Source: Polyodon spathula (taxonomy: Eukaryota; Chordata; Actinopteri; Acipenseriformes; Polyodontidae). Taken from it: a stretch of 64,000 bases of DNA. Both the position numbers and the translations under genes were made by a program. Positions 12,734 to 23,554 of the stretch are shown piece after piece (positions within the stretch are counted from its first letter, which is position 1; each line of letters opens with the position of its first letter). Under the pieces are notes generated by a model. That model saw nothing but the letters and a program-made list of their open reading frames with translations, was not told where the DNA came from and did not search any database. Where the stretch lies: the NCBI RefSeq assembly GCF_017654505.1, contig NC_054538.1:58961684-59025683 (forward strand). Reading direction: 5' to 3'.

Positions 12734-13421
12734 TTGATGGCTACATCCGGGTTTCTGGACCACAGAGTGGTGGATTGCGGATATTTATCACTCACGCTGA
12801 AATCCAGAGACCCCAGATTACTGAAAAATCCAACCCTGGGGGAATTTGTCCTTGCCTTCACTATATACAGAGATGTGTTATGTTCAGTATACCCAAACCG
12901 CAGACAAGAACCGGATTGTTATGAATTCTACATGGTCTACATCCGTCAGATATGGAAGGACCATGTTTTTCGATTACTGCAAATCATTTTCAGCAAAAGC
13001 AGCAGCTATTTTGGAAACAGATAACAAAATCATCGACTGGGCACAAACTGATTTAGACCTATTCAACAGGATTTTCAGCGGTCTCAGAGCCAATGCTTAC
13101 AGGGTCTGCGGTTCCACCAGCCACTCAACCTCTCTTTGTCTGAAAGCTGCCATAGCCTCAACCTCCTCTAGATCAGCAATCTGCATCACTTCTCCCCGTT
13201 TTTCTAACAGAACCTTGATCCCTATCTCAATCCATTCTTCGGTCCCACCTGAGCAATCCATAAGAGAAGACAAATTCTGGCAAAGACTTTCAGGAGGAAA
13301 GCAAATATGCAATAATTTCAACTTCGTTATCTGCTCGATGAGGCAAAGCAAAAACATCCATATGTGTAGTTTCTACAGGGACACGCATTCAAAAGCCATC
13401 TGCCCAGTAGCTCCAAAGTGA
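12734..13421 (+). pseudogene. Gag-like protein of a DIRS/Ngaro retrotransposon, frameshifted
   Basis: The first frame (12734-13024) contains NPTLGEFVLAFTIYRDVLCS, resembling the LGEFV-AF-IYRDVICS block of DIRS/Ngaro Gag. The frame then shifts near 12965-12970. The second frame (to 13421) continues with DYCKSFSAKAAAILETDNK and later a GGKQICNNFNF segment followed by a Cys/His-rich stretch that looks like the family's zinc-binding region. Gag packages the element's RNA. One frameshift and missing residues make it a pseudogene. It lies directly upstream of the reverse transcriptase, as expected. Confidence 0.65.
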
Positions 13422-13479
13422 CTTTCTCCAACACTCATAGTCTCCACTCCTATAAATATTCCCAATTTAAAAACTTTGG

Positions 13480-14211
13480 AATCATCCAGACAAAATCAGA
13501 CTCAGTCAAATCCCTCCCTCCTCCTTTCAAAGCAAAAATATCCATTCTGCTATTCAAGAGCCCAAGACAGTTCAGTCTCTTATTCAAAAGAGGTTAAAAA
13601 AAGGATTTCTGGCCGGCCCATTTGCAGCTCCCCCATTTCCAATACTCAGGATTAACCCCATCAGCATCGCCAGTTGGAAAATGTCACGAGAAAAGCATCT
13701 CATCATTGACTTCTCAGCACCACGGGGATCAAACATCAATAGCATCAACTAGCTCATTCCTCACGATCAATTTTCTCTACAGTACACTACCATATCGAAC
13801 GCAATTTATTCAATTAAATTGGCATGTCGTGGCTCCTGGTTAGCAAAAGCAGATATATCAGATACATTTAAAGAAATGCGAATCCATCCTTCTCTTCGCC
13901 ACTTGTTCGGGATATGCTGGGAAGAGAAATTCTATTTTTCTACTCGGTTAACTTTTGGCTGCAGTAGCAGCCTGAAAATATTTGATACTCTCTCAGAGGC
14001 TTTATGCTGGATACTTCCCAATTCATATCGTGTTCCATTTTTGCTCTACCAACTTGATGATTTTCTGTTGATCTCTCCTCCATCAGATCTGCCAGCAGAA
14101 GCGATCACCAATCTTAAAAGTTTATTTTCAGAGGTTGGCGTCCCGCTTTCAGAAGAGAAAACAATCACCTTCTATTGGCAGCTTTCCTTTGCTGGGTATT
14201 CGGTGCAGTGA
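13480..14211 (+). pseudogene. Reverse transcriptase of a DIRS/Ngaro retrotransposon
   Basis: One reading frame runs from about 13480 to 14211 with a single in-frame TAG at 13750-13752. Landmarks in order are KKGFLAGPFAAPPFPILRIN (13594 on), HLIIDFSAPRGSNIN, WLAKADISDTFKEMRIHP, LTFGCSSSLKIF and the catalytic YQLDDFLLI, with LDD at 14053-14061. AGPF, AKADI-S-F and L-FGC-SS are features of DIRS-type reverse transcriptases, and LDD is their usual variant of YxDD. RNase H and recombinase are not seen. The fragment has lost its start context and its C-terminal two-thirds. Confidence 0.75.
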
Positions 14212-14410
14212 TCTCACACTCATTTTAGATTCACACTTTATCCTCTTCCTGTGCATTTCCAAAACAGATCAGCTTCGGCAAGGTCTATTTAAATATATCA
14301 CAGAACACAAACCCATTTTAAATTATGACCCCCTGACATTACATCCAGACACTGGCTCAAATCCCATCTGTCCGCATTGTTTTCCAGAGCAGGACTTACC
14401 CTGCACTGTA

Positions 14411-14411
14411 C

Positions 14412-14503
<92 letters not shown>
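14411..14503. repeat. Compound (GT)n(TA)n(GA)n microsatellite
   Basis: Three adjoining dinucleotide tracts (GT, TA, GA) sit exactly between the retroelement remnant and the left TIR of the Tc1 element. Confidence 0.95.
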
Positions 14504-14506
<3 letters not shown>

Positions 14507-14878
14507 TGGAAAAAATTAAGAGACCACTGCAAAATTATCAGTTTCTCTGGTTTTACTATTTATAGGTATGTGTTTGGGTAAAATGAACATTTTTGTTTTA
14601 TTCTATAAACTACTGACAACATTTCTCCCAAATTCCAAATAAAAATATTGTCATTTAGAGCATTTATTTGCAGAAAATGACAACTGGTCAAAAATAACTA
14701 TAAAGATGCAGTGTTGTCAGACCTCGAATAATGCAAAGAATATAAGTTCATATTCATTTTTAAACAACACAATACTAATGTTTTAACTTAGGAAGAGTTC
14801 AGAAATCAATATTTGGTGGAATAACCCTGATTTTCATGCACAGCTTTCATGCGTCTTGGCATGCTCTCCACCAGTCTT

Positions 14879-15286
14879 TCATTGATGTTGGGTGACTTTA
14901 TGCCACTCCTGGTGCAAAAATTCAAGCAGCTCGACTTTGTTTGATGGCTTGTGACCATCCATCTTCCTCTTGATCACATTCCAGAGGTTTTCAATGGGGT
15001 TCAGGTCTGGAGATTGGGCTGGCCATGACAGGGTCTTGATCTGGTGGTCCTCCATCCACACATTGATTGACCTGGCTGTGTGGCATGGAGCATTGTCCTG
15101 CTGGAAAAACCAATCCTCAGAGTTGGGGAACATTGTCAGAGCAGAAGGAAGCAAGTTTTCTTCCAGGACAACCTTGTACTTGGCTTGATGCATGCGTCCT
15201 TCACAAAGACAAATCTGCCCGATTCCAGCCTTGCTGAAGCACCTCCAGATGAGTCCATTTTTCAGCTTTGCCCAACACCTGGTCAT
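14879..15286 (-). pseudogene. Tc1 transposase, C-terminal catalytic half
   Basis: The frame reads CFSKAGIGQICLCEGRMHQA, then FFQQDNAPCHTARS and [18 protein letters not shown]. The D of QQDNAPCH and the E of NPIENLW are separated by 34 residues, the DD34E spacing of Tc1 transposases, which cut and paste the element into TA sites. The N-terminal DNA-binding domain and the first catalytic Asp are missing. At its 5' side the frame meets an inverted copy of the neighbouring segment at 15290-15412. Confidence 0.85.
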
Positions 15287-15289
15287 CTA

Positions 15290-15412
15290 ATTGTTAGATG
15301 GAGACCTGGAGAGGCCTACAAGCCACAGTGTCTCGCACCCACTGTGAAATGTGGTGGAGGATCGGTGATGATCTGGGGGTGCTTCAGCAAGGCTGGAATC
15401 GGGCAGTATTGT
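15290..15412 (+). pseudogene. Inverted middle segment of the Tc1 transposase
   Basis: Read on the plus strand it gives RRPGE-like RWRPGEAYKPQCLAPTVK and then GGGSVMIWGCFSKAGIGQ. This belongs just upstream of the catalytic half at 14879-15286 but lies on the opposite strand. GCFSKAGIGQ occurs on both strands, so the junction is a small internal inversion with a duplicated edge. Confidence 0.75.
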
Positions 15413-15679
15413 GTTGTTTAAAAATGAATCTGAACTTATTTTCTTTGCATTATTCGAGGTCTGACAACACTGCATCTTTTTAGTTATTTTGACCAGTTGT
15501 CATTTTCTGCAAATAAATGCTCTAAATGACAATATTTTTATTTGGAATTTGGGAGAAATGTTGTCAGTAGTTTATAGAATAAAACAAAAATGTTCATTTT
15601 ACCCAAACACATACCTATAAATAGTAAAACCAGAGAAACTGATAATTTTGCAGTGGTCTCTTAATTTTTTCCAGAGCTG

Positions 15680-15702
15680 TATATATATATAGATAGATAG
15701 AT

Positions 15703-15741
<39 letters not shown>
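15680..15741. repeat. (TA)n/(GATA)n microsatellite
   Basis: A short TA tract followed by about a dozen GATA units, immediately outside the right TIR of the Tc1 element. Confidence 0.95.
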
Positions 15742-16472
15742 TACTCTTTCATTCAGAATCAGGTTTCCCCCTAAAAATATTTTTTTTTCCCTTTCCACTG
15801 AGCGGGGTGGGGGGGGGGTGGGGGTCTTCACATAGTTAGTGGGGAGCCAGTTACTAACCTTCTTTGTTGTTTAAAGTCTTTCTTTCTTTCTCTTTCTTTA
15901 TTTCTTTGTGATTCTTTAGCAGGGAGCCAGGGGTCCATCCTTTGGGGGGTTAGTAATCTCATTTTCTCCAACCCTTGGTTAAGCTCCGCTTCCTTTACCT
16001 CCACGAGGAGGGTTCTCCATGAGTCAGAGGGGACCCACAGCCAAACCTTTTAGTACCTCATGATCTATCACTACCCTTGTAATCTGAGGAGTTAAACTTA
16101 TTCTTGCTATACCTCACTGTAGGATCTTTTAAAACTACTCTTCATATAACCACCAAGATGAATTGTTGGATTGTTTTAACTTGACCAAAACAAAAAATAA
16201 TATGTATTGCTACAGATGAAATTTTGGTACAGGTAGCATATTTTGACGAAGTAGCAAAAATTGACACTATGTTTTTTTCTGTTCTATGCGTTATGAAATA
16301 AAACAAATGTGGTTAAATAGAGCTTTACTATCCATATTAATATCGTAGTTGAAACCGAGTAAAATACCATCAATATATATATGATGGTAAAGGAATACTG
16401 CAGCTACCAATCTCTGCTCTAACCGAGGAGTTTAAGTACGCAACAGTCTGACAGGAAATGACATTAGTAGAT

Positions 16473-16886
16473 TCACACAACAAATGCGTAAATCTTTTTC
16501 TTATTTTGCCATCTTAGCAATGGCTTTCTTACGGCCACTCGACCTGTCAAACCTGCAGCTCGAAGTCTTCTCTTCACAGTTGAAACTGAGACTTGCTTAC
16601 TTCGACCAGTGTTAAGCTGTGCTTGAAGCTGTTGTCCTGTGAGCCGCCTATCACGCAAGCTGTTGACTCTCAGAAACTTGTCTTCTGATTTTGTTGTGAC
16701 TTTGGGTCTGCCAGACCTCTTCCTGTCAGAGTTTCCTCCAGTTTCCAAGTGTCTTTTGATGGTGCAGGAAACTATACTCATTGACACCTTGGCTTACTTT
16801 AAAATTTCTCTAAAGGAAAGACCTACACTTTTAAGGGTTATAATGGTCTGTCTGTCTTCCTTTGTTAATTGCCTTTTTCTCGCCAT
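16473..16886 (-). pseudogene. Tc1 transposase, N-terminal DNA-binding region
   Basis: The start codon lies at 16884-16886 (MARKRQLTKEDRQTIITLK). Codon 31 is a TAA (16794-16796). Reading continues in frame through TIKRHLETGGNSDRKRSGRP, the GRPKVTTKSEDKFL linker and VSVSTVKRRLRAAGLTGRVA. These are the two helix-turn-helix domains and the GRPR-like hook that bind Tc1 TIRs. The frame stops at KPLLRWQNKKK, before the DDE domain. It is a different subfamily from the element at 14.5-15.7 kb. Confidence 0.85.
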
Positions 16887-17159
16887 TATGATAGCAATAT
16901 ACTACTTCCTGCAGTACAATACTGTCCAAATAATGCTTAAGAGTGTGTAGTAATACAGTCTGTTCCAACACTGCTTTTATACAGACAGAGGGTTTGTAAG
17001 TAATCAACAAATGTTGGGACACCTGTAGGAATTGTTAGCATCAACTTTCAGGCTTAATTTATTTCCATTGCTGCAGAACAGCTGTAAGTTGTTAACCCAT
17101 TACTTGTCTTGAAATTTTTTTTTTTTATCTCAGTTAATCTTGGTTTTAATCAAATATAT

Positions 17160-17554
17160 GATACAATTAGTGCATCGATCTAAAAAAAAGTGAAAAGTGA
17201 AAGTTTAGGAGCATGCAGGTGGTACATCAGACTAAATGCACTTCTGTGATACTGGAGCTCACTTTGACAGTAGATACAAGTAACTCTTTCTATCCAATGT
17301 ACCATGAGAAAGTTAAAAAAAAAAACACATCCCATTCACAAGTCCTTCAGTTTGAGTACTTTGCTACATAATGCAGTTCCGTGACTAAACACTCATTCAG
17401 TCCTTAAATGCACTAAAATGGTTCTGCAGGAAATTAATTATGGTATGTTAAGAGGGACAAGACTGAAGTGTGATTAACTTGCGTTAAAATACTTTATCTC
17501 CCCAAAAATGTATGCTTTAATTGCAGAACTTAACTGCAATTAATTGACAGCCAT
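17160..17554 (-). mobile_element. hAT 5' end with BED finger (copy 1)
   Basis: On the minus strand the end GGCTGTCAATTAATTGCAGT is followed inward, at about 17315-17200, by a frame with CIYCQSELQYHRSAFSLMYH. C-x2-C followed by spaced His residues is the BED zinc finger of hAT transposases. It shares about 370 bp with copy 2 at 21119-21575. The rest of the transposase is missing. Confidence 0.6.
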
Positions 17555-17572
17555 TTTATACATACACTGCTG

Positions 17573-18110
17573 TGCAAAAGTCTTAGACATGTTGTATTGT
17601 TCTACTCTGATGCATTATGAGCATCAACAATTTACTCAAAGCCTCCACTAGTGTTTTAACAACCTTGACTTGCATAAAGTCAAACCCAGCACTGGAAGAC
17701 CCAAAAAGCTGTCTAACAAGGATGAGCAATACTTGAAAATAATATCCTTAAGAAATGTAAAGAAGACAAGTGTTGAATTGACAACAGAACTGGCAGAAGG
17801 CATAGGTGTCATTGTCCATCAAATCAGCAGTACAAATGTTACTCTTGAAATCAGGATTTAAAGGATGTGTTGCTGTAAGAATACGTCTGTTAACACAGGG
17901 GAACAAGACTAAAAGACTAAAATATGCACAAGAACAGAAATTGGACTATGGAACAATGGTCAAAATTGTTTTGGGCTGTTGATGGCGTTTTAGTGGCGTC
18001 TTCGCCTGCTTTCATCTCAGCTGTGTTCTGCTACATACACACGGGCATAGTACTTCGTGCGACATGTGCATTCACTGGAAATGCACCAAATTTGAAGAAA
18101 AAATCATAGA
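17573..18110 (+). mobile_element. Tc1 fragment, 5' part
   Basis: It begins CACTGCTGTGCAAAAGTCTT, a common Tc1-type TIR. Decayed transposase follows: STGRPKKLSNKDEQYLKIIS (17688 on), a bridge with stops, then RNWTMEQWSKLFWAVDG, matching the segment that precedes the first catalytic Asp (W-x-DESKF). The sequence then departs from the family near 17985. Three or more stops and frameshifts make it inactive. Confidence 0.7.
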
Positions 18111-18124
18111 TAACACACGTCGGC

Positions 18125-19020
18125 TCATTCTGCACATCCCTCTTTGTCCTCAATAATATGAAAATGGTTGCGCGTTACACTACGAAAACTACAGTACCCA
18201 CTGAATTAGTCACTTTATATTGGCATTCATACAATTTTAGGGTCTATTTAGGGTCTCCAAAAAAATTGAAATGTTAAGTTTGTATTCTAAAGGATTCAGT
18301 GAAAAACGAAAAGTAATAGCAAGGAATGTGGTGCATTTAAATTAGGTGATTTATATGGCAATAAATTATTCATGCCACTAATGTTCCATGAGCCTGTGAA
18401 AACATTTTCAGATATCTTTCTATAATTGATTAAAAGCAACAAAGTGTCATGCAACCACAGATAATTACATCTTTAAATTTGCATACATGCTCTCTGAAAG
18501 GCATACATAACAGGAAATGGCCAATGTAATATTTTGCTGGTCCATCCTGGTACCGAAGATCATAATGTGCATTAGGATAGAAATGTATCATAGTGATGCT
18601 ATTAAGATTAAAATGATCTGGTACTTTGTGTAAGTTGTTGCTTCAAAGCATTAGGAGGCAAACTTCACGGAGTGTTTCATTTATTAAGATCAGCACATGC
18701 CAAATGCCTTTTTTTGCAACTTTTCTACTGAATTACTGATGAATGAGCATTTGTATGTCTTTATCTTTTAATTTCCATTTTGCTATCCAGTCAAACTTCT
18801 CTCCCAGTCCTTTGAAATACTTTTTTGTCACCAATATACCCAGAAATAATGTTCATTTTCAATATAAATTTAAGGGATGGAAACCTTTTATAAAATTACA
18901 CTGCTGCAGATGAACGGTTTAAATCAGATATGAACTGGAGAACTGAGAGAAAAGCCAATTTACCAGGTTTAGAGCGAGATACTGTGGGCCCTTATTTTAA
19001 CTAAAAGATTGTGGTGAATT
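18125..19020. other. AT-rich stretch without features
   Basis: No coding frame or repeat recognised. It ends at a TA microsatellite. Confidence 0.5.
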
Positions 19021-19030
19021 TCAGATTCTG

Positions 19031-19031
<1 letters not shown>

Positions 19032-19099
<68 letters not shown>
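19032..19099. repeat. (TA)n microsatellite
   Basis: About 68 bases of TA abut the 3' end of the minus-strand LTR. Confidence 0.97.
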
Positions 19100-19101
<2 letters not shown>

Positions 19102-20300
19102 TGTGGGCTCTGTTTTAGGGCGGTAACAGTGTGAGAGACCAGACAGAAGGCAGTAATGAAGTCAAAGTGAGGGTTTTATTCAAGGGAAACATAATAGTAA
19201 CCACAAGGGTTAACCCTTTGCGATCCTATGTCGGACCAGGTCCGAAATTACAGTAATCCCAAAAAGTATGTCTACCAGCGCCATCTGCTGGTGACAGAAC
19301 ATTAACTTGTGGTTGAATAAATAAAAAGCTTCAAAAACAAACTGTTTTGTTGTCTTGTATTTCTTATCACTGTCCATTTAATATAGTTTATTTACTGCAC
19401 ATACACTGCAGTCTCTTGCAATACTCCTCCTTGTATGATCTAGTTGAGGGTATTGTGCTACCTTAACCACACTCTGTGTTACGTGTTTCAATGATTAGTT
19501 TTAAAACTCAAACTGGCTGTAGCCCACTCTCCACAGACAGCCTGCTAGGTCGTTTAAAAACCAAAATACACATATGTCTCGCTTTGCACAATTATTATTA
19601 AACGAATAAAAACGGTCTTTGGTTATAGATCCACACCCACGGATGGTTCTGGTCTCCAATATAAACAATAGGGTTATTTCAGTAACCCGCACACTTTCAA
19701 GTAGATAAAATAACACAGTCCAACTACACTTCTGATGCGTAGTTGTCCTCCTTTGTTTGCCGTGTTGAAAGGCGGAATTGCAGGGCTGTTTTGTCATTCT
19801 CTTCCTGTTCTTTGTTTGGTTGCAGTCCACACTCACAGATGCCGGCGTTCACAATTCTGGTGTCAGTAATATCCACAGTGCAACTTTATGCTGTTCTCTT
19901 ACAGTCTTCAGTAAGTTTTGGAACACACACGTTCGTTCTCAGGAGCAGTATCCAGGTATTTGTTGCCGGTGCCAAACCCTATCTACACTATCTATACTGT
20001 TTCAAGCCCCCGTTAGCCAACACTACCACACTTGATTTGCTCTGTGTTAGAATATGTTTTGGTTTGCCTTTTACCGTGTCCTACACAAACGCCACTCGCT
20101 CACTGTAGCATGTGTCTATGATACCCCTGCTTACCCCAACTCTCCTCTCGCCAACACAATTAACACACATCTTAAATAACCTTCCCTTCCCCCCTTACCA
20201 GCTGCTATTAATTAATCAATTTGCACCCTTGGGAAGTGGAGTCCTATGGCAGTTTAACCTGTAGGTTATTTTAAAAACACTATGTAATTTCCCTGTGACA
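19102..20300 (-). mobile_element. Solitary LTR, about 1.2 kb
   Basis: Read on the minus strand it starts TGTCACAGGGAAATTACATA at 20300 and ends GAGCCCACA at 19102. A polyadenylation signal (TTGAATAAAACC) lies close to the 3' end, and a TATTTAAGA box lies near the 5' side. The flanks AGATT and AGATA match 4 of 5; the second lies in a microsatellite. No internal retroviral-type genes adjoin it. The length is long for a fish Gypsy LTR, partly because of an inserted segment near 19210-19370. Confidence 0.6.
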
Positions 20301-20381
20301 AATCTATCTGCAACACAACCACAGAAACCCACCCTTTATATGTTGTATTCTTGAAACGTGTTAGAATGTACACAGTGATAT

Positions 20382-20448
20382 ATATATAGATATATATATA
20401 TATTATATATATATATATAATATATATAGATATAGATATATATATATC
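20382..20448. repeat. Imperfect (TA)n tract
   Basis: TA tract with TAGA and TATTA interruptions. Confidence 0.9.
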
Positions 20449-20567
20449 CGGCAGTTTACTAATTTTTTTTTTACAACTCTATTTTAATTTAATTTTAACA
20501 CAAAATTAGTGTATACAATTAACTATGTTAATGACGTGGGTAGAGTAAATTACAATTAACTGATGGT

Positions 20568-20573
<6 letters not shown>

Positions 20574-20607
<34 letters not shown>

Positions 20608-20614
20608 TAATAAT
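20574..20614. repeat. (AAT)n microsatellite
   Basis: AAT trinucleotide repeat with one interruption. Confidence 0.93.
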
Positions 20615-20813
20615 AGCATCCAAAATACAACCCAGCATAAAAGCCGTGTTTTCCTATTTCTGGATTCTGGATCCTATTTGTTGGTCTCTGTTTATAGTTG
20701 TATATTTATTTACAATCCAGCATTTGTTGTTACATTGTTTGAACCAACTGCTAAATCACAATAGTCAGTTTATTACTCATTTCCTTTACTCAGAAAAACC
20801 TGAGAACGTTTAT

Positions 20814-20821
20814 ATATAATA

Positions 20822-20879
<58 letters not shown>
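20814..20879. repeat. (AAT)n microsatellite
   Basis: About 20 AAT units; a second AAT tract 200 bases from the first. Confidence 0.95.
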
Positions 20880-20882
<3 letters not shown>

Positions 20883-21118
20883 TTAAATTATCTTTTATTG
20901 ATACCTTGGAATTGCCTAAATAAAACAAAACATTCACTGAGTAATGGTAATAATTGTAAATAATATCATTTAAAATAAATGTGGTTATTGAAATAAAAGC
21001 TGAATGTTAATGGGGCTGCAGTCGGTAGCTTTAGGCTTTGCAACAGCACTGGTTATAGATCGCACTGAGCTTGATTCATGGATTTGCAGCAATCCTACAT
21101 TTATTAGAGAGTACTCTA

Positions 21119-21575
21119 TCAAAACTGATGGGTTTCATTGCTTGTCACATTGTTGTCTGTAGCAGAATAACTACTAGAAAGTGTATTTTGAGAATCATGT
21201 TTAGTATCATGCAGGTGGTACAGCAAACTAGATGCACTTCTGTGATACTGGAACTCACTTTGACAGTAGATACAAGTAACCCTCTGGACTGTCAGAACAT
21301 TTTTAAACTTCCCATTCACTAGTCCTTCACTTTGAGTGCTTTGCTACATAATGCGGTTTTGACTAATTTTATACTCAAACGATAATGATACTCATTCAAT
21401 CCTGGCATGCATTTAAGTGCATTAAAATGGTGATGCAGCAAATGAATTATGGTATGCTAAGAGGGTCAAGAGTCAAGACAGAGGAGGAGTGTGATAACAT
21501 GCGTTAAAAAAACTTAATCTCCCAAAAAATGTACGTGTTAATCGCAGAAGTTCACTGCAAATAATTGACCGCACT
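21119..21575 (-). mobile_element. hAT 5' end with BED finger (copy 2)
   Basis: The minus-strand frame 21319-21119 reads VTCIYCQSEFQYHRSASSLL followed by YHLHDTKH, a BED-type finger (C-x2-C, His pair) typical of the N-terminus of hAT transposases. The outer part, up to 21575, matches copy 1 at 17160-17554. No hAT catalytic or dimerisation region lies nearby. Confidence 0.65.
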
Positions 21576-21827
21576 AATATATATACAGTAGACTCTTAAT
21601 TGCATATTGGATAATTGCATAAATTGCTTGATTGGATAACATGCAGTTGGTTTCGTTTTTTATTGCATCATTTTCTATGATTATATGATAGTTAAATGAA
21701 TACACTGTGTCACAATTTTTTTTTTTTTTTTGGTTCCTGGGTAGTAAGTGTTATTTCCTAATTGCTTATGCCTCAAAAGTATAGAAAATGGCTATTATTC
21801 CCCACAAACTTTGCTTTTGTGACCAGG

Positions 21828-22573
21828 TGTGACATGACTGGAAGGAGTCCCTGTCGTAATTTGCTCTCCGGACCACCGGCAGCGCTGTGTAGGGTTGACC
21901 GTGATTGGATCAGGAGGCTGAACTCTGACCATGCAGGAAGTTCCGGGTCAGGCAGCCATCTTGGCCCAAGGTAGAACCATGCGGCCGTCGGGTCCCATCA
22001 TTGCAATCAGCTGTGCTGTTCTCGTTGATTGGCTGACGTGGGGCAGCGTGCTGATTGCAGGGGTGGGACTTGGCAGTATTTAAGCAGTATGGTTTTGCCA
22101 TTCGCGCTCTCTGGGCTGAACTGAAAACACATGCTGTGCTTGCTTTGTTGCTTTAATTCACTGCTGTTATTCGCAGAAGCTTGAAAATCTTGGACACTGT
22201 TGGATTACTGGAGTGAGGAACCGAGGACTGGCCATTAATCTGTGAAAGGGAGCTAAGAAGCGGTGAGAGGAAACCCACCGCAGTACCACAACGAAACCCA
22301 GTGCTTCCTTTGTTGTTATTTATTTTGTAACCGTGACATTTTTGTTTACTCTTTTTATTTCAAACCTGAGTTTACCATTGCTGGTATTCCAGGTGGTTTT
22401 CTTGTTTATTTTTTGCAATACTGGACTGTTCTATTTTTATTGTTTTTTGTAAAATAAAACCCTGCCCTGATACCATTGATGATACAGGGCTCTAAGGACT
22501 AATCTCCATTTCCGGCTCCTGTGTGCTGTCATTTCTGGTCCTTCCCAAAAGCTCCACCCACTACCCTCCCACA
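21828..22573 (+). mobile_element. Solitary LTR with 5-bp duplication CCAGG
   Basis: The element TGTGACATGACTGG...CCCTCCCACA is flanked on both sides by CCAGG (21823-21827 and 22574-22578). TG...CA ends, a TATTTAAG box near 22073 and an AATAAAACCC signal near 22450 fit an LTR. It splits the CACTA-like element, which resumes exactly after the duplication, so the insertion is well defined. No internal genes remain, as expected after LTR-LTR recombination. Confidence 0.85.
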
Positions 22574-22793
22574 CCAGGACAGTGATATTTTGAAATTTAC
22601 TTATTTTCCAGAACATTCCAGATAGATTCAGTGCTGAGTAAACTTGGGGTAACTTCTAGAACTTTCTAGAACTTTCCACTAATATAAATAGTAATATAAA
22701 TACAGGGGCCTTAAGCCTACCAGTTCAGTTTAGTTCCAGCTGCCTAAGTGGATACATATCTGCATTTTTCTGAGATGGCATCAAGAGGCTGCA

Positions 22794-23554
22794 ATGTTGG
22801 TATTCCTGATGGGTCTCCAAGGCAGTTTTACCAAGTTTCTCTGCTATCTTTGCCTTTGGGACAGCAGGGACACCAAGGCGCACTACCACAGGCGGGACTG
22901 GCCACAGCGGACTGAATTCTCTGTGGGGAGGAACAACGTCAAGTGGGAGCCACTGGTGGGCCCCGGAAGGTGCTGATGCCACCACTGCACATCAAATTGG
23001 GCCTTATGAAACAATTTGTCAGAGCTCTAGATAAGGAGTCGGCAGCCTTCAAGTACCTTCAAGACTTCTTCCCTAAGCTGTCTGAGGCAAAGGTCAAAGC
23101 CGGTGTCTTCATCGGACCACAGATAAAGAAGATCCTGGAGTGCAATGAATTCCCCAAGAAGCTCACTAGTAAGGAGACAGTGGCTTGGAACAGCTTTGTC
23201 GCAGTGGTTCGGGGCTTCCTGGGCAATCACAAGGCTGAAAACTATGTGGAGCTGGTTGAGACTCTGGTGAAGAACTACGGCACAATGGGCTGTAGGATGT
23301 CCCTCAAAGTCCATATCCTTGATGCTCATCTTGACAAATGCAAGGAGAACATGGGAGCATACTCGGAGGAGCAAGGCGAGTGCTTCCACCAGGATATACT
23401 AGACTTTGAACGCCGCTACCAAGGACAGTATAATGAGAACATGATGGGAGACTACATTTGGGGGCTGATTCGTGAAAGTGATTTCAGTGCAATCGTAAAT
23501 CCCGAAAAACTACTCACTTCTAAATCTTTTGTAGTCATTTTTGTATTACTTTAG
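22794..23554 (+). pseudogene. Conserved transposon protein fragment of the CACTA-like element
   Basis: The first frame (22794-22976) contains CYLCLWDSRDTKAHYHRRDW. It continues after a one-base frameshift near 22960 into the second frame, with LMPPLHIKLGLMKQFVRALD, FFPKLSEAKVKAGVFIGPQI, FLGNHKAENYVELVETLVKN and RRYQGQYNENMMGDYIWGLI. I recognise this LPPLHIKLGLMK / GERFHQDI / RYQG block as a recurrent, mostly unnamed protein in fish and invertebrate genomes. Its place inside CACTA-type ends suggests it is the C-terminal part of the transposase. Catalytic residues cannot be assigned. It lacks the N-terminal half. Confidence 0.6.

Larger units (their letters stand above)
11933..14410 (+). mobile_element. 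Decayed DIRS/Ngaro-type tyrosine-recombinase retrotransposon
   Basis: Gag-like frames at 12.7-13.4 kb are followed by a reverse transcriptase at 13.5-14.2 kb, the order found in DIRS/Ngaro elements. Several frameshifts and stops interrupt it. No tyrosine recombinase is visible, and the right side ends at a microsatellite and a Tc1 insertion at 14.4-15.7 kb. Split or inverted terminal repeats typical of the order were not identified. Confidence 0.6.
14503..15679 (-). mobile_element. Tc1-type transposon with TIRs of about 270 bp
   Basis: The terminal inverted repeats 14503-14775 and 15406-15679 are nearly identical over about 270 bp. They start GCTGGAAAAAATTAAGAGAC on the left, with the mirror GTCTCTTAATTTTTTCCAG on the right. 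The right end is followed by TA, the Tc1/mariner target. The interior holds a broken transposase. Such long TIRs mark the IR-type Tc1 subgroup. The right flank runs into an ATAG microsatellite. Confidence 0.85.

Noticed and set aside
14323..14565. Frames with YIYIYI, VCVCVC and ERERER strings
   Set aside because: They are translations of the GT/TA/GA compound microsatellite. The same applies at 34.9, 44.1, 46.9, 47.8, 48.2 and 53.9 kb.
19501..20108. Frames of 111 and 121 codons on both strands
   Set aside because: They overlap each other inside an LTR, have no motif and are probably chance frames in GC-richer LTR sequence.
23027..23389. Minus-strand frame of 120 codons
   Set aside because: It is antisense to the CACTA-like element's protein and mirrors its open frame.
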